Shown: positions 8,245 through 16,748 of the stretch, piece after piece | How the letters are laid out: each line of letters starts with the position of its first letter | How positions within the stretch are numbered: the stretch's first letter is position 1 | Assembly: GCF_004522235.1 (NCBI RefSeq) | Contig: NZ_SDLT01000004.1 | Location: forward strand, 176,045 to 240,044 | DNA length: 64,000 bases | Origin: Amycolatopsis nivea | Lineage (GTDB): Bacteria; Actinomycetota; Actinomycetes; Mycobacteriales; Pseudonocardiaceae | Direction of reading: 5' to 3' | The notes under the pieces: model-generated | Database searches by the model: none | What the model saw: only the letters and a program-made list of their open reading frames with translations | Told to the model about the DNA's origin: nothing | Made by a program: the position numbers and the translations under genes

Positions 8245-8925
8245 TCACTCCTTGCGCATCCGCACCTCGAGGCCGATCCCGTCCGGGGTCACCTCGCAGG
8301 TGCGGAACTTGCTCTCCGCGACCGTCGCGCGGAACTGCTCCGGCGTGTACGCCCGCCGCCGCAGCGCGCGCAGCGTGCGAACGGTGGTGAACGTGGCCAC
8401 CGGACCGAGCTTCATCCGCGCGACCTCAGCGTCCAGCTCCGCGTCGGTCGTGCTCTTGCTCAAGTCCTGCACCAGCGCGACCCCGCCCGGCCGCAGCACC
8501 CGGTGCATCTCGTCGAGCGCGTCCACCGGGTCGGCGAAGTTCTTGAACGCCGCCTGGCAGATCAGGAAGTCGAACGAGCCGTCCACGAACGGCATCGCCG
8601 CCACGTCACCGCGACGGAAATCGACCGAGACGCCCTGCTCATGCGCGTACTCCCTGGCCAGCTGGACAAACGTCCGGCTGACATCCAGCCCCGTCATCGT
8701 GCACCGCCCGGTGCGGGCCAGCTCCACCGCGAAGAAGCCCGGCCCAGGCGCGACCTCGAGCACGTCGGAGCCTTCGGTCAGCTCCGAAGCCAGCATCTCG
8801 GCCGTTTCGCGATACTGAATTCGCTGCGGTTCGGTACCGCGTCCCCGCGCGTACGCCCGGGCGACCGGCCCCTCCATCTCCGGCAGCAGTTTCGTACGGT
8901 GGCGTTTGACCTGGGTGTTCCCCAT
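8245..8925 (-). CDS. Class I SAM-dependent methyltransferase
   Basis: 226 residues. Motif I is VLEVAPGPGFFAVEL (about 55-69), followed by the acidic ribose-binding Asp in GLDVSR, and the DVAAMPFVDGSFDFLICQAAF post-motif and HRVLRPGGVALVQDL segment characteristic of Methyltransf_11/25. The substrate is unknown. ATG 8925 has GGGAG at 7 nt. A cluster of CCGAA half-sites lies just upstream. Confidence 0.85.
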   Translation of the reverse strand: MGNTQVKRHRTKLLPEMEGPVARAYARGRGTEPQRIQYRETAEMLASELTEGSDVLEVAPGPGFFAVELARTGRCTMTGLDVSRTFVQLAREYAHEQGVSVDFRRGDVAAMPFVDGSFDFLICQAAFKNFADPVDALDEMHRVLRPGGVALVQDLSKSTTDAELDAEVARMKLGPVATFTTVRTLRALRRRAYTPEQFRATVAESKFRTCEVTPDGIGLEVRMRKE

Positions 8926-8940
8926 CGTGTTTTCTCCCTG

Positions 8941-8964
8941 TTCGGTTGAGACCGAACCGGTTCG
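8941..8964. promoter_or_regulatory. Overlapping palindromes upstream of the methyltransferase
   Basis: TTCGGT-TGAG-ACCGAA (8941-8956) overlaps a perfect 12-bp palindrome CGAACCGGTTCG (8953-8964), 15-40 bp upstream of ATG 8925 on the minus strand. Compatible with a repressor operator; the regulator is unknown, though the PadR gene is the next one along. Confidence 0.45.
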
Positions 8965-9081
8965 CCGCGGGGCCGTATCCTTGTCAGCGCAGCCTGAAGA
9001 CAGGTTCCCGCACCTCGCGGTTTCCAGTTCGACGGTTCCCGGTCCCGGCGGCGGTGTGCCAGCACCTCCTCCGGGACCTCT

Positions 9082-9717
9082 TTATTCGCCCTCGTTCTCG
9101 ACGAAGGCGGCCATGTCAGGCAGCTCCCCGGTCTCCCGGTAACGCCGCCACTCCTCGACCCCCGGGATCGCGCCGGTGGTCAGCTCCTCGTGCAGCCCGC
9201 GAACCCATTCGGCCTCCGCGCGCCACATCGCCAGTTGGTACTCCGCCTCGACGAGAACCAGCCGAGGCAGCTCAGCCCGCATCTTCGCCAACGCCTCGAC
9301 ACGGTCGCCGATCAGCCGGTCCAGCTCGCCGACCCGATGCCGCAACTGCTGATCGACCACGTCCGGCCCGAGCGCGAGCATCACCGACAGCCCCGTGTGA
9401 AACCGCGTGGCCTCCAAATCCGGCACCGCGAGCAACTCGGCGACCCAATCCTCCAGCTCAGCCTGGCCCGCGTCGGTAATCCGATAAACGGTCCGCTCCG
9501 GCCGAGCCCCGTCCCGCACGTTCTCGACGGCCTCGAGGAACCCGTGCTTTTCGAGGTTGCCGACGACTGTGTAGAGGGAGCCCCACTTGATCTTCAGGTC
9601 GCCCTCTTTGCCGCGTTCCCGCAGGAGAGAGGCCACCTCGTACGGATGCATCGGCCGCTCGAACACGGTGGCCAGCACGGCGAGGCCCAGCAAGTTGGAA
9701 ACCTTTCGCCGCTTCAC
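9082..9717 (-). CDS. PadR-family transcriptional regulator
   Basis: 211 residues. The winged helix occupies about 1-85 (NLLGLAVLATVFERPMHPYEVASLLRERGKEGDLKIKWGSLYTVVGNLEKHGFLE), the standard PadR N-terminal domain; the C-terminal half is helical and forms the dimerisation coiled coil (PadR group 2 length). GTG 9717 is preceded by AGGAGG. The true start excludes a 200-codon open extension into repetitive DNA. A promoter with a palindrome over its -10 box lies directly upstream, suggesting autoregulation. Confidence 0.9.
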   Translation of the reverse strand: MKRRKVSNLLGLAVLATVFERPMHPYEVASLLRERGKEGDLKIKWGSLYTVVGNLEKHGFLEAVENVRDGARPERTVYRITDAGQAELEDWVAELLAVPDLEATRFHTGLSVMLALGPDVVDQQLRHRVGELDRLIGDRVEALAKMRAELPRLVLVEAEYQLAMWRAEAEWVRGLHEELTTGAIPGVEEWRRYRETGELPDMAAFVENEGE

Positions 9718-9741
9718 GCTTTCGACCTCCTCGTGGGCGAG

Positions 9742-9782
9742 TACTCGTGGACGAGTATAGGGAGAAGCGGGGTTGGCGGCAA
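9742..9782 (-). promoter_or_regulatory. padR promoter with overlapping palindromic operator
   Basis: Read on the minus strand: -35 TTGCCG (complement of 9777-9782), 17-bp spacer, -10 TATACT (complement of 9754-9759). The palindrome TACTCGT-GG-ACGAGTA (9742-9757) covers the -10 box, which would let the bound regulator block RNA polymerase. Confidence 0.65.
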
Positions 9783-10360
9783 TGGCGGAAGGTCGGGCCG
9801 GTGGCGAGGTTGGGGCTGGACGCGGGGGTTGGAGGACGGAACCGGGTGTGAGCAACAGGGCAGGCAGACGAGACACCCGCAGGTTTGGCTGAGGCGCGCG
9901 GCCACGATCCGACGGGCGGTGCAGGGCGCGGGAGCGAGCCGGGGACGCAGCTCGAGCGGGCCGCGAGAACCGCCTAGCAGCACGGGAGGCGGGCAAGGGA
10001 TCCGGCGAGGTGCACGAACCAGGGATCTGGGAAGTGCCCGGCAAGGCCGGATCTCGCGAGGTACGCGGCGAGACCGGAGCCTGACGAGCCGCCTGGCTAG
10101 GTCGGATCTCGCGAGTCACCCGGGCAAGACCAGACCCCGACGAACTGCCCGGCAAGGCCGGGTCTTGCGAGACATCCGCCAAATCCGCGGGCTGCGAACC
10201 GCCCGAGTCATCCAGGCAAGACCAGCGCCCAACGAAACCTTCCGGCAACGCCCGGGGACCGGCAACGCCGGGCCTAGCAAAACCTCCACGAAGCGACACC
10301 GCACCGAGCGCGAGGACAACCCACCCACACCCCCACAACCCCGATACGAAGCCAAAAACA

Positions 10361-10417
10361 CGGGCGGCGGGTGCTTGTCAAGGCATCTTTCCCGCCTTGA
10401 CAAGCACCCGCCGCCCG
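10361..10417. terminator. Perfect 24-bp inverted repeat, strong hairpin
   Basis: Arms 10361-10384 and 10394-10417 are fully complementary (each arm begins or ends CGGGCGGCGGG) with a 9-nt loop. It lies about 180 bp beyond the stop of the minus-strand nuclease gene and could terminate it, but it is embedded in repetitive DNA and could be a mobile palindromic repeat. Confidence 0.6.
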
Positions 10418-10443
10418 TAGTCACAATCAGGCTGAGGGGTGGT

Positions 10444-10559
10444 GGGACCCAAGCCCAGCCGAGGGGGCAGGCGGAACCCAAGCCCGGGTGGAACCCAATC
10501 CAGTGAGCCGAGGAGCGGGTGGAACCCAAACCCGAGAACTGAGACGCGCCGGAACCCAA
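10444..10559. repeat. Five degenerate GG(A/G)ACCCAA repeats
   Basis: GGAACCCAA occurs at 10473, 10490, 10521 and 10551, with a variant GGGACCCAA at 10444, usually followed by (G/A)CCC and preceded by GGT or GC. Spacing is 17-31 bp, mostly near 30. Spacers are too short and the repeats too short for CRISPR. Confidence 0.6.
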
Positions 10560-10599
10560 CGCCCAAGAATCACAGCCCACACCACCTGAGCAACAGACC

Positions 10600-12246
10600 T
10601 CAGATATCCAACATGTACGGAACCTCAACCTGAGCCCGCCCGCTCATCCACTCCCGCAGGGCCTTGGTCGCGAGCACGTCATCCTCGTTGTACCGCAACA
10701 ACCGTTCCCGCTGCTCGTCATCAGGGACCGCGCCGTCCATCCCCACCGCATCCCGGTACCACCGCATCGAGGCCTCGCCACCAGCCTCCGGATCCCGCCA
10801 GGCGAACCCGGCCACCGGGGCGATCACCTTCAGCCCCTTGCCCCGAGAGCACAGGAACTGATCCGTCACGCTGCGGAACAGATCGACCCATTCATCGGAG
10901 TCCACAAAGGACTGAACGGTCCGCTTCTCCGGGATCCCGGAGTATTCCCCGAACCGTTCGACCGACCCGAACAGCCACCGGTTCTCCGCGAGCGCGTTGT
11001 AGCAATACGCCCGGAAAGTCAGCCCCGCGGCCAGCGTCCGCTCACGAACATCGGTGAACCACGCCCAAAACTCAGCGAACGACCGCGCCTCGTCCACCGT
11101 CGGCAGCGGCTCCCAGGTCGCGAATGCCCGGTACCCCTGCGGCACTCCGATGTCCACTCCGGACAGCAGCGTCCCCCACAGGTAAGCCCCGGAATCGCCG
11201 AAGCTTTCCATGTCCACGTCGACCTCGACGTCCGCGCGCGGCACCTCGATCTTCGGCGTGCGACGCACCACCGTCAGATCCGCCAGCCACGCCCGGGCCA
11301 GCATGATCGCGTCCGAGAACGTGCCGCCCGTCCAGTTCATCGGCGGCATCTCGGCGGCCGGGTCCAGCGCGGCCAGCTTGTCTACAGTGGACACTCCGAC
11401 GCGGCGCAGCTCGCCCGCGTCCTCGCCGCGCACGACCAGGCTCACGTCACGTGTTTCGGTGAGGACGACCTCGCACGTGGCCCAAAACGGACACCGCCGG
11501 CACTCCAGCACCCGCGAGGGCGCGGCCAGCGCTTCGGCACCGGTGGCGGCAGCGGTCGCGACGGCGAGCCGATCCGCGAAGCGTGCGTCGTATTCGTCCA
11601 GTGCGCTGCGGCCGCCCGGCCAGGTGCCCGCGGTGAGGTCGTGCCAGACGACGACGTCCGCGTCCAGACCGATCACGCCGCCGAGCGCGCGCCCGCCGGC
11701 CGCCAAGCCGCGGGTCTCCAGCATTCGCCGCAGGTGGGCGAGTCGCAGCTGGTCTCGCGGCTGCGAGCGCACCTTGCGCAGCTCGTCCGGCGAACGGCGC
11801 GCCGGATCCAGCTCCGTCATCGCGGTGGTGGGCGCGCCCTGGCCGCGGTCGGTGATCCGGTGCCGGACCACCAGCACCGGCACATACCCGTCGTCGACGC
11901 GCACGAGCAGGTCGATGCCGCCGCGCCGGTGCCCGACCGGGTCGGCGGGCAGCAGCGCGCCCCAGATGTACTGCGTGCCGTCCGCGAACGCCTGCTCGGT
12001 GAGCCGCACCCGCTCGCCAGCGGACGCGGTGCGCGGCACCCGGGCCCAGGTCGCCTCCGGCCCCGACGCCGCGACCAGCTGTTCGAGGATTTCCTCGCGG
12101 TGCGCGGTCGCGTCGTCGATGCGCTGCTGTGCGGTCGGATCCGGTGGCGGCAGCGGCACGTCGCGCATCGCCGGGTCGTGTTCCAGGTGCACCCGGCGGC
12201 GGCAACGACTCACTGCTCCCGCGTCGAGCAACACCTCGTCTCCCAT
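10600..12246 (-). CDS. TM0106-family RecB-like protein with DEDD exonuclease domain
   Basis: 548 residues. N-terminal PD-(D/E)XK-like half with a Cas4/AddB-like four-cysteine pattern: Cys15 (AVSRCRRR) and CRRCPFWATC further on, suited to an iron-sulfur cluster. C-terminal RNase H-like DEDD half with DME (VDVDMESFGD) and RYNEDDVLATKAL. The expected RecB E/D-x-K strand reads VPVLVVRHRI, so that nuclease centre looks degenerate whereas the DEDD centre looks intact. I chose ATG 12246 (MGDEVLLDAGAV) over ATG 12276 by family resemblance; neither has a good ribosome site. Probably acts in DNA repair or processing. Confidence 0.8.
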   Translation of the reverse strand: MGDEVLLDAGAVSRCRRRVHLEHDPAMRDVPLPPPDPTAQQRIDDATAHREEILEQLVAASGPEATWARVPRTASAGERVRLTEQAFADGTQYIWGALLPADPVGHRRGGIDLLVRVDDGYVPVLVVRHRITDRGQGAPTTAMTELDPARRSPDELRKVRSQPRDQLRLAHLRRMLETRGLAAGGRALGGVIGLDADVVVWHDLTAGTWPGGRSALDEYDARFADRLAVATAAATGAEALAAPSRVLECRRCPFWATCEVVLTETRDVSLVVRGEDAGELRRVGVSTVDKLAALDPAAEMPPMNWTGGTFSDAIMLARAWLADLTVVRRTPKIEVPRADVEVDVDMESFGDSGAYLWGTLLSGVDIGVPQGYRAFATWEPLPTVDEARSFAEFWAWFTDVRERTLAAGLTFRAYCYNALAENRWLFGSVERFGEYSGIPEKRTVQSFVDSDEWVDLFRSVTDQFLCSRGKGLKVIAPVAGFAWRDPEAGGEASMRWYRDAVGMDGAVPDDEQRERLLRYNEDDVLATKALREWMSGRAQVEVPYMLDI

Positions 12247-12352
12247 AGCGATCACAATAGATCGTGGGTACGACATTCCCCGCGCGAGCCGACATGCCCG
12301 TCAGGTCGGGGACCAGTAAGTTCATCCGGAGAAGGCGTGGGAGGTAACGGCC

Positions 12353-12832
12353 ATGGCGCGCAAGGCCAAGCAAGACAAGGCCAAAAAGGACGAGGGTGAA
12401 GCCCGGATCACCCCAAAAAAGGCGAAGAACGCGGTCGCGGTGGCCAAGGTGCTCGGACCGGCGGTGCTGCCGGTGCTCGCGCCGTACGCGGTCCGCGCGG
12501 CAGGTGCGGCGCGGGAGGCGTACGACCGCTACCAGGCCCGCAAGCTGGGTGTCGCCGTCGACCAGCTCGGCGAGTACACCGGCCGCGGCGCGGCGCTGCA
12601 CGCCCGGATCGCGGGTCTCGTGCAGGGGCTCGGCGAGCTGAAGAAGTCGGCGAAGGCGACCGAGCAGGACCAGAAGTTCGCCGCCGAAACGCAGTCGACG
12701 CTGGAGCAGCTGTCGGCCACGGTGCGCGCCGCCGAGCGCATGCCCGCGGGCCGGCGCAAGGCCGCGCACCGGGCGGTCACCGGCGAGCTCGAACGGCTGG
12801 AAGAGCAGCTGCTGCACCGCTTGGGCATCTGA
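12353..12832 (+). CDS. Conserved actinobacterial protein (DUF6474-like)
   Basis: 159 residues: a Lys-rich N-terminus (MARKAKQDKAKKDEGEARITPKKAK) followed by a probable helical membrane-affine segment (VLGPAVLPVLAPYAVRAAGAAREAYDRYQARKLGV) and a long amphipathic C-terminal helix region. It resembles the DUF6474 group; function unknown. GGAGG lies upstream of ATG 12353. Divergent from the nuclease gene and closed by a strong hairpin. Confidence 0.7.
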   Translation: MARKAKQDKAKKDEGEARITPKKAKNAVAVAKVLGPAVLPVLAPYAVRAAGAAREAYDRYQARKLGVAVDQLGEYTGRGAALHARIAGLVQGLGELKKSAKATEQDQKFAAETQSTLEQLSATVRAAERMPAGRRKAAHRAVTGELERLEEQLLHRLGI

Positions 12833-12840
12833 ACCCGGCG

Positions 12841-12874
12841 AAAGGGCCCCTTGAGCGAACTCAAGGGGCCCTTT
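12841..12874. terminator. Bidirectional terminator
   Basis: Perfect 15-bp inverted repeat, 12841-12855 (AAAGGGCCCCTTGAG) and 12860-12874, with a CGAA tetraloop, between convergent genes ending at 12832 and 12891. The A/T run at its ends gives a short U-tract in either direction. Confidence 0.9.
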
Positions 12875-12890
12875 CCGCTGCCGGGAAGCG

Positions 12891-13862
12891 CTACTTGATG
12901 AAGCCCTTCTGCAGCATCCAGTCGTGCGCGACGGTGCCCGCGTCCTTGCCGTCGACGTCGACCTTCTTGCACAGCTCGACCATCTGCTTGTTGTCGAGCG
13001 CCGCCGCCACCGTCTCCAGCGGGCCGCGGATTTCCGGGTGCTGGTTCAGGAACTCCGTGCGCAGCGTCGCCGCCGCGTTGTACTGCGGGAACGCCTTCTT
13101 GTCGTCCTCGAGCACGCGCAGGTTCAGCCCGGAGATCCGGCCGTCGGTGGTGAAGACCTCGCCGACCGGGCAGGTGCCGTTGGCCACCGCCGAATAGATG
13201 GTGCCGATCCCGAAGTTCTCGATCTTCGGGTTCTTGAACCCGTACGCCTTGACCGCCGCCGGGAACCCGTCCTGGCGGCTGGTGAACTCCGTCTCCAGGC
13301 AGAACCGGTTCTGGTCCGGGTGCGTGGTGAGGAACTTCGCCAGGTCCGACGTGGTCTTGAGGTTGTTCTTCGCCGCGTACGCCTCGGTGGTGGCGAAGGC
13401 GTACTGGTCGTTGAGCGGCGAGTAGTTCAGCCAGGTGACGCCGTACTTCTCCGCGTCGGCCTTCTTCGTGGCCTCGTACTGCGCCTTCTCCCCGCCCGGC
13501 ACCGGCAGCTCGTTGCCCTGGTAGTTGATCCAGCCGGTGCCGGTGTACTCCCAGGTCACGTCGGTCTGCCCGTTGAGCAGCGCCTGCCGCGACGAGTTCG
13601 ACCCCTTGATGTCGGTGAGGTCGATGACGTCCGCGCCCGCCGCGCTCAGCGCCATTTCGGCCATGTAGCCGAGGATGATGTTCTCGGTGAAGTCCTTCGA
13701 CCCGACGACCACGCGCTGGCCTTCGAGCGACGGGATCGGCCGGATGGACCCGGGTTCGATCTTGAACGGGATCGAGGTGTTGACGTCGAGCCCGCACGCC
13801 GAGAGCGTCCCGGCGAGCAGGGCGGCGCCGACCAGCGCGCCCGCCTTTTTCAGGACGTTCAT
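12891..13862 (-). CDS. opuCC: Osmoprotectant ABC transporter substrate-binding lipoprotein
   Basis: 323 residues. Lipoprotein signal MNVLKKAGALVGAALLAGTL then SAC lipobox. OpuAC-type binding domain (VVVGSKDFTENIILGYMAEMALSAAGADVIDLTD ... GQTDVTWEYTGTGW ... VFTTDGRISGLNLRVLEDDKKAFPQYNAA), the pattern of glycine betaine/carnitine/choline receptors of the OpuC/ProX class. Its ATG shares one base with the upstream permease stop. It is the last gene of a four-gene operon for compatible-solute import. Confidence 0.92.
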   Translation of the reverse strand: MNVLKKAGALVGAALLAGTLSACGLDVNTSIPFKIEPGSIRPIPSLEGQRVVVGSKDFTENIILGYMAEMALSAAGADVIDLTDIKGSNSSRQALLNGQTDVTWEYTGTGWINYQGNELPVPGGEKAQYEATKKADAEKYGVTWLNYSPLNDQYAFATTEAYAAKNNLKTTSDLAKFLTTHPDQNRFCLETEFTSRQDGFPAAVKAYGFKNPKIENFGIGTIYSAVANGTCPVGEVFTTDGRISGLNLRVLEDDKKAFPQYNAAATLRTEFLNQHPEIRGPLETVAAALDNKQMVELCKKVDVDGKDAGTVAHDWMLQKGFIK

Positions 13863-14641
13863 CAGCGCAGTCCCTTCGGTCCGAAGTACTGCTCGGCGAC
13901 CGCGCCCAGCCAGTCCACCAGCAGTGCCAGCGCGACGGCCAGCACCGAACCGGTGATCAGCACCTTGGTCAGGTTGAGCTTGTAGCCGGTGTCGATCAGG
14001 AGCCCGAACCCGCCCGCGTTGACGAACATGCCGAACGTCGCGGTGCCGACCGCCAGCACGAGCGACGTGCGCAGGCCGGCCAGGATCAGCGGAACCGCGA
14101 GCGGGAATTCCACCCGCCACAGCACCTTCTGCGCGGACATCCCGATGCCGCGGCCGGCGTCGATGAGCGACGGGTCGACCTGCTGGATGCCGACCATCGT
14201 GTTGCGCAGCACCGGGAGCAGCGAATAGAACGCCAGCGGCAGCGCGGCGACCCACAGCCCGCCGACCGCGCCGGTGAAGATGAACCACAGCACCAGCACG
14301 CCCAGCGCGGGCGCGGCCTGTCCGATGTTCGCGATGGCCAGGAAGATCGGCGCGAGCCATTTCGCCCACGGCCGGGTGACGATGATGCCGAGCGGCACCG
14401 CCACCAGCACCACGATCGCGGTGACCACGACGGTCATCGCCACGTGGTCGCGCAGCGCGGTGAGCAGCGACTCCGCGTTCAGCGTTTCCTTCTCGGTCGC
14501 GGTGAGCCCGCTGGCGAACACCCAGATCAGCGTCACCGCGACGATCAGCACGACCACGGCGGGCTGGGCGAACAGGCGGACGCGTTCCGCGCGGCGGGAG
14601 CCTGACTCGGTGCTGAATCCGGTATCGACGGCAGCGGTCAT
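13862..14641 (-). CDS. Osmoprotectant ABC transporter permease
   Basis: 259 residues, about six membrane segments, with the BPD_transp_1 coupling loop in VDPSLIDAGRGIGMSAQKVLWRVEFPLAVPLILAGLRTS. This member carries an extra N-terminal segment (VVLIVAVTLIWVFASGL). Start ATG 14641 overlaps the ATPase stop by 4 bp (ATGA). Pairs with the permease at 15821 as a heterodimeric channel. Confidence 0.9.
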   Translation of the reverse strand: MTAAVDTGFSTESGSRRAERVRLFAQPAVVVLIVAVTLIWVFASGLTATEKETLNAESLLTALRDHVAMTVVVTAIVVLVAVPLGIIVTRPWAKWLAPIFLAIANIGQAAPALGVLVLWFIFTGAVGGLWVAALPLAFYSLLPVLRNTMVGIQQVDPSLIDAGRGIGMSAQKVLWRVEFPLAVPLILAGLRTSLVLAVGTATFGMFVNAGGFGLLIDTGYKLNLTKVLITGSVLAVALALLVDWLGAVAEQYFGPKGLR

Positions 14642-15834
14642 GCCGTGGCCCCGTCCTCGTCGACGTGGTCGTCGGCGTGCTCGTCGCGCAGCTGCTGGAT
14701 GGTCGCGATGACGGTGTCCAGCTTGATCGTGCCCGCGTACTCGCCGCGCGCGCCGGTGACCGGCACCGAACCGCCTTCGGCGAGCATCGCCTCGAGCGCG
14801 TCCTGCAGCGTCGACTGGAGGCTGACGATGTCGCGCAGCGGCTTGCCGACCGAGCCCAGCGACGTGGCGTTGGTCAGTTCGCGCACGTGCACCCAGCGGA
14901 TCGGCCGTCGCCGCTGGTCAAGCACCAGCGCGAACGGCTTGCGCGATTTGCTCAGCTTCTCGCGCACGTCGGCGGGCGCTTCGTCGATCGTGGTGGTGAG
15001 CGCGTCCTGCTGGAGTTCGACATCGCGCACGCGCAGCAGGGTCAACTGCTTGAGCGAAGCGCCGGCACCCACGAAACCGGCGACGGTGTCGTCGGCCGGG
15101 TTCGCCAGGATCGACTCCGGGGTGTCGTACTGCAGGATCTTCGACTGGTTGCCGAGCACCGCGATCCGGTCGCCCAGCTTGACCGCCTCGTCGAAGTCGT
15201 GCGTGACGAAGACAATGGTCTTCTTCAGGTCGGTCTGCAGCCGCAGCAGTTCGTCCTGCAGGTTGCCGCGGGTGATCGGGTCGACCGCGCCGAACGGCTC
15301 GTCCATCAGCAGCACCGGCGGGTCGGCGGCGAGCGCGCGGGCCACGCCGACGCGCTGCTGCTGGCCGCCGGACAGCTGGCGCGGGTAACGGTCGCGGAAA
15401 TCGACCGGGTCGAGCCCGACCAGGTCCATCATCTCCTCGACCCGCGCGGTCACCTTCTTCTTGTCCCAGCCGAGCAGGCCGGGCACGACGGCGATGTTCT
15501 GCGAGACGGTGAAGTGCGGGAACAGCCCGGCCTGCTGGATCGCGTAGCCGATCTGGCGGCGCAGGGTGTCGACGTCGAGCTTCAGCGCGTCCTGCCCGCC
15601 GATGGTGATCCGGCCGGACGTCGGCTCGATCAAGCGGTTGATCATCCGCATCGTGGTGGTCTTGCCGCAGCCCGACGGGCCGACGAACACCACGATCTTG
15701 CCCGCGGGCACGACCATCGAGAAGTCGTCGACGGCCGGGGCGCGGGTGCCGGAGTAGCGCTTGGTGACGTGGTCGAGTTCGATCTCGACGCCGGAGACGT
15801 TTTCTTCGGTCGCAGTGTGCTCAGCCACGGACAC
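14638..15834 (-). CDS. opuCA: Osmoprotectant ABC transporter ATP-binding protein with CBS domains
   Basis: 398 residues. Walker A GPSGCGKTT (about 51-59), signature LSGGQQQRVGVARALA, Walker B LLMDEPFGAVDP, switch His in FVTHDFDEAVKLGD. Residues about 265-385 form two CBS domains (LDQRRRPIRWVHVRE; GGSVPVTGARGEYAGTI), which in OpuA/OpuC systems sense ionic strength or nucleotides and gate transport. Overlaps both flanking permease genes, indicating one transcript. Confidence 0.93.
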   Translation of the reverse strand: MSVAEHTATEENVSGVEIELDHVTKRYSGTRAPAVDDFSMVVPAGKIVVFVGPSGCGKTTTMRMINRLIEPTSGRITIGGQDALKLDVDTLRRQIGYAIQQAGLFPHFTVSQNIAVVPGLLGWDKKKVTARVEEMMDLVGLDPVDFRDRYPRQLSGGQQQRVGVARALAADPPVLLMDEPFGAVDPITRGNLQDELLRLQTDLKKTIVFVTHDFDEAVKLGDRIAVLGNQSKILQYDTPESILANPADDTVAGFVGAGASLKQLTLLRVRDVELQQDALTTTIDEAPADVREKLSKSRKPFALVLDQRRRPIRWVHVRELTNATSLGSVGKPLRDIVSLQSTLQDALEAMLAEGGSVPVTGARGEYAGTIKLDTVIATIQQLRDEHADDHVDEDGATA

Positions 15835-16468
15835 CCCTAGAAATGGTGAATCGCTTGATCAGGACGTAGATGCCGTCGAGCACCAGCGCGAGGATGACCA
15901 CGCCGACGGTGCCGGTGAGGGCCTGGTTGAGGGAGTTCGTGCTCCCGGCGTTGGTGAGGCCGGAGAAGACCTCCGCGCCGAGGCCGGGGCCCTTGGCGTA
16001 GGCCGCGATCACCGCGATGCCCATGAGCATCTGCGTGGCGACCCGCATCCCGGTGAGGATCGCCGGCCAGGCCAGCCGCAGTTCGACCCGGGTGAGCACG
16101 GAGAGCCTGCTCATCCCGATGCCGCGGGCGGCGTCGGTGATCGCCGGGTCGACCGCGTCGAGGCCGACGATCGTGTTGCGGACGATGGGCAGCAGGCCGT
16201 ACAGCACGAGCGCGATCACCGCGGTCGTCGAGCCGAGGCCCGAAAGCGGGATCAGCAGACCCAGCAGGGCGAACGACGGGACGGTGAGGATCGTGCTGGC
16301 CAGCGCCGTGGCGACGGCGGAGCCGATGGGGCTGCGATAGACGGCGATGCCGATCAGCACGCCAAGGATCGCGGCGAGGATCGTGCACTGCACGACCATG
16401 CTGGTGTGCAGCCACGCCTGGAGCAGCAGCCTTCCCCACCGGTCCGAGATGTACTCGAAGAGGTTCAT
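15821..16468 (-). CDS. Osmoprotectant ABC transporter permease (first gene of operon)
   Basis: 215 residues, five to six membrane segments and the coupling-loop sequence VDPAITDAARGIGMSRLSVLTRVELRLAWPAILTGMR. I chose ATG 16468 (MNLFEYISDRW), with GGGAGAA upstream; an open extension to 16531 lacks support. It opens the operon 16468-12891; an osmotic-stress promoter would be expected in the 280-bp spacer to the divergent gene at 16749, but I cannot name one. Confidence 0.88.
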   Translation of the reverse strand: MNLFEYISDRWGRLLLQAWLHTSMVVQCTILAAILGVLIGIAVYRSPIGSAVATALASTILTVPSFALLGLLIPLSGLGSTTAVIALVLYGLLPIVRNTIVGLDAVDPAITDAARGIGMSRLSVLTRVELRLAWPAILTGMRVATQMLMGIAVIAAYAKGPGLGAEVFSGLTNAGSTNSLNQALTGTVGVVILALVLDGIYVLIKRFTISRGVRG

Positions 16469-16748
16469 CCGTATTCGTTCTCCCGCCAGCTTGCGAGCCC
16501 CGGACGTCACCCGTTCGGAGTAGCCCATCAATCGGCAGGGTGACTACCCGGAACGGATACGGTCGAAACCCCCACTTCTCGGTTGTGATTACCCACCGTT
16601 TCGCATCAGCGAGGGGTCGGCAACCGAAGCACAGCGCTCCACCGAGCGGTTTTTACCGGATCGAGACCCGCCTACCTGTGCGTTTTCCGCAGGTGCTCAC
16701 CATTCGAGACGCTTCAGTCACCCACCGGAGTGCCGTTAAGCTGCCCGA

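Larger units (their letters stand above)
9783..10599. repeat. Repetitive intergenic spacer without a convincing gene
   Basis: About 820 bp that are open in several frames but show no family resemblance. The left part carries degenerate repeats: a 25-bp unit at 10036-10060 and 10147-10171 (starts GCCCGGCAAGGCCGG in both), a related CGGATCTCGCGAG at 10103-10115, and further GGCAAGACCAG copies near 10126 and 10219. Strand composition shifts within it, from G-rich to C/A-rich on the plus strand. It separates the padR and nuclease genes, both on the minus strand. Confidence 0.6.

Noticed and set aside
9718..10338. Upstream extension of the PadR frame, and other open frames in the repetitive spacer
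   Set aside because: GTG 9717 has a perfect AGGAGG and the PadR domain starts there; the extension is Ser/Pro/Arg low complexity over repeats and lies upstream of a good promoter.
10444..10559. GGAACCCAA repeats considered as a CRISPR array
   Set aside because: The conserved unit is only about 9 bp, spacing varies from 17 to 31 bp and no cas gene is nearby; the Cas4-like cysteine pattern in the next gene belongs to the TM0106 family.
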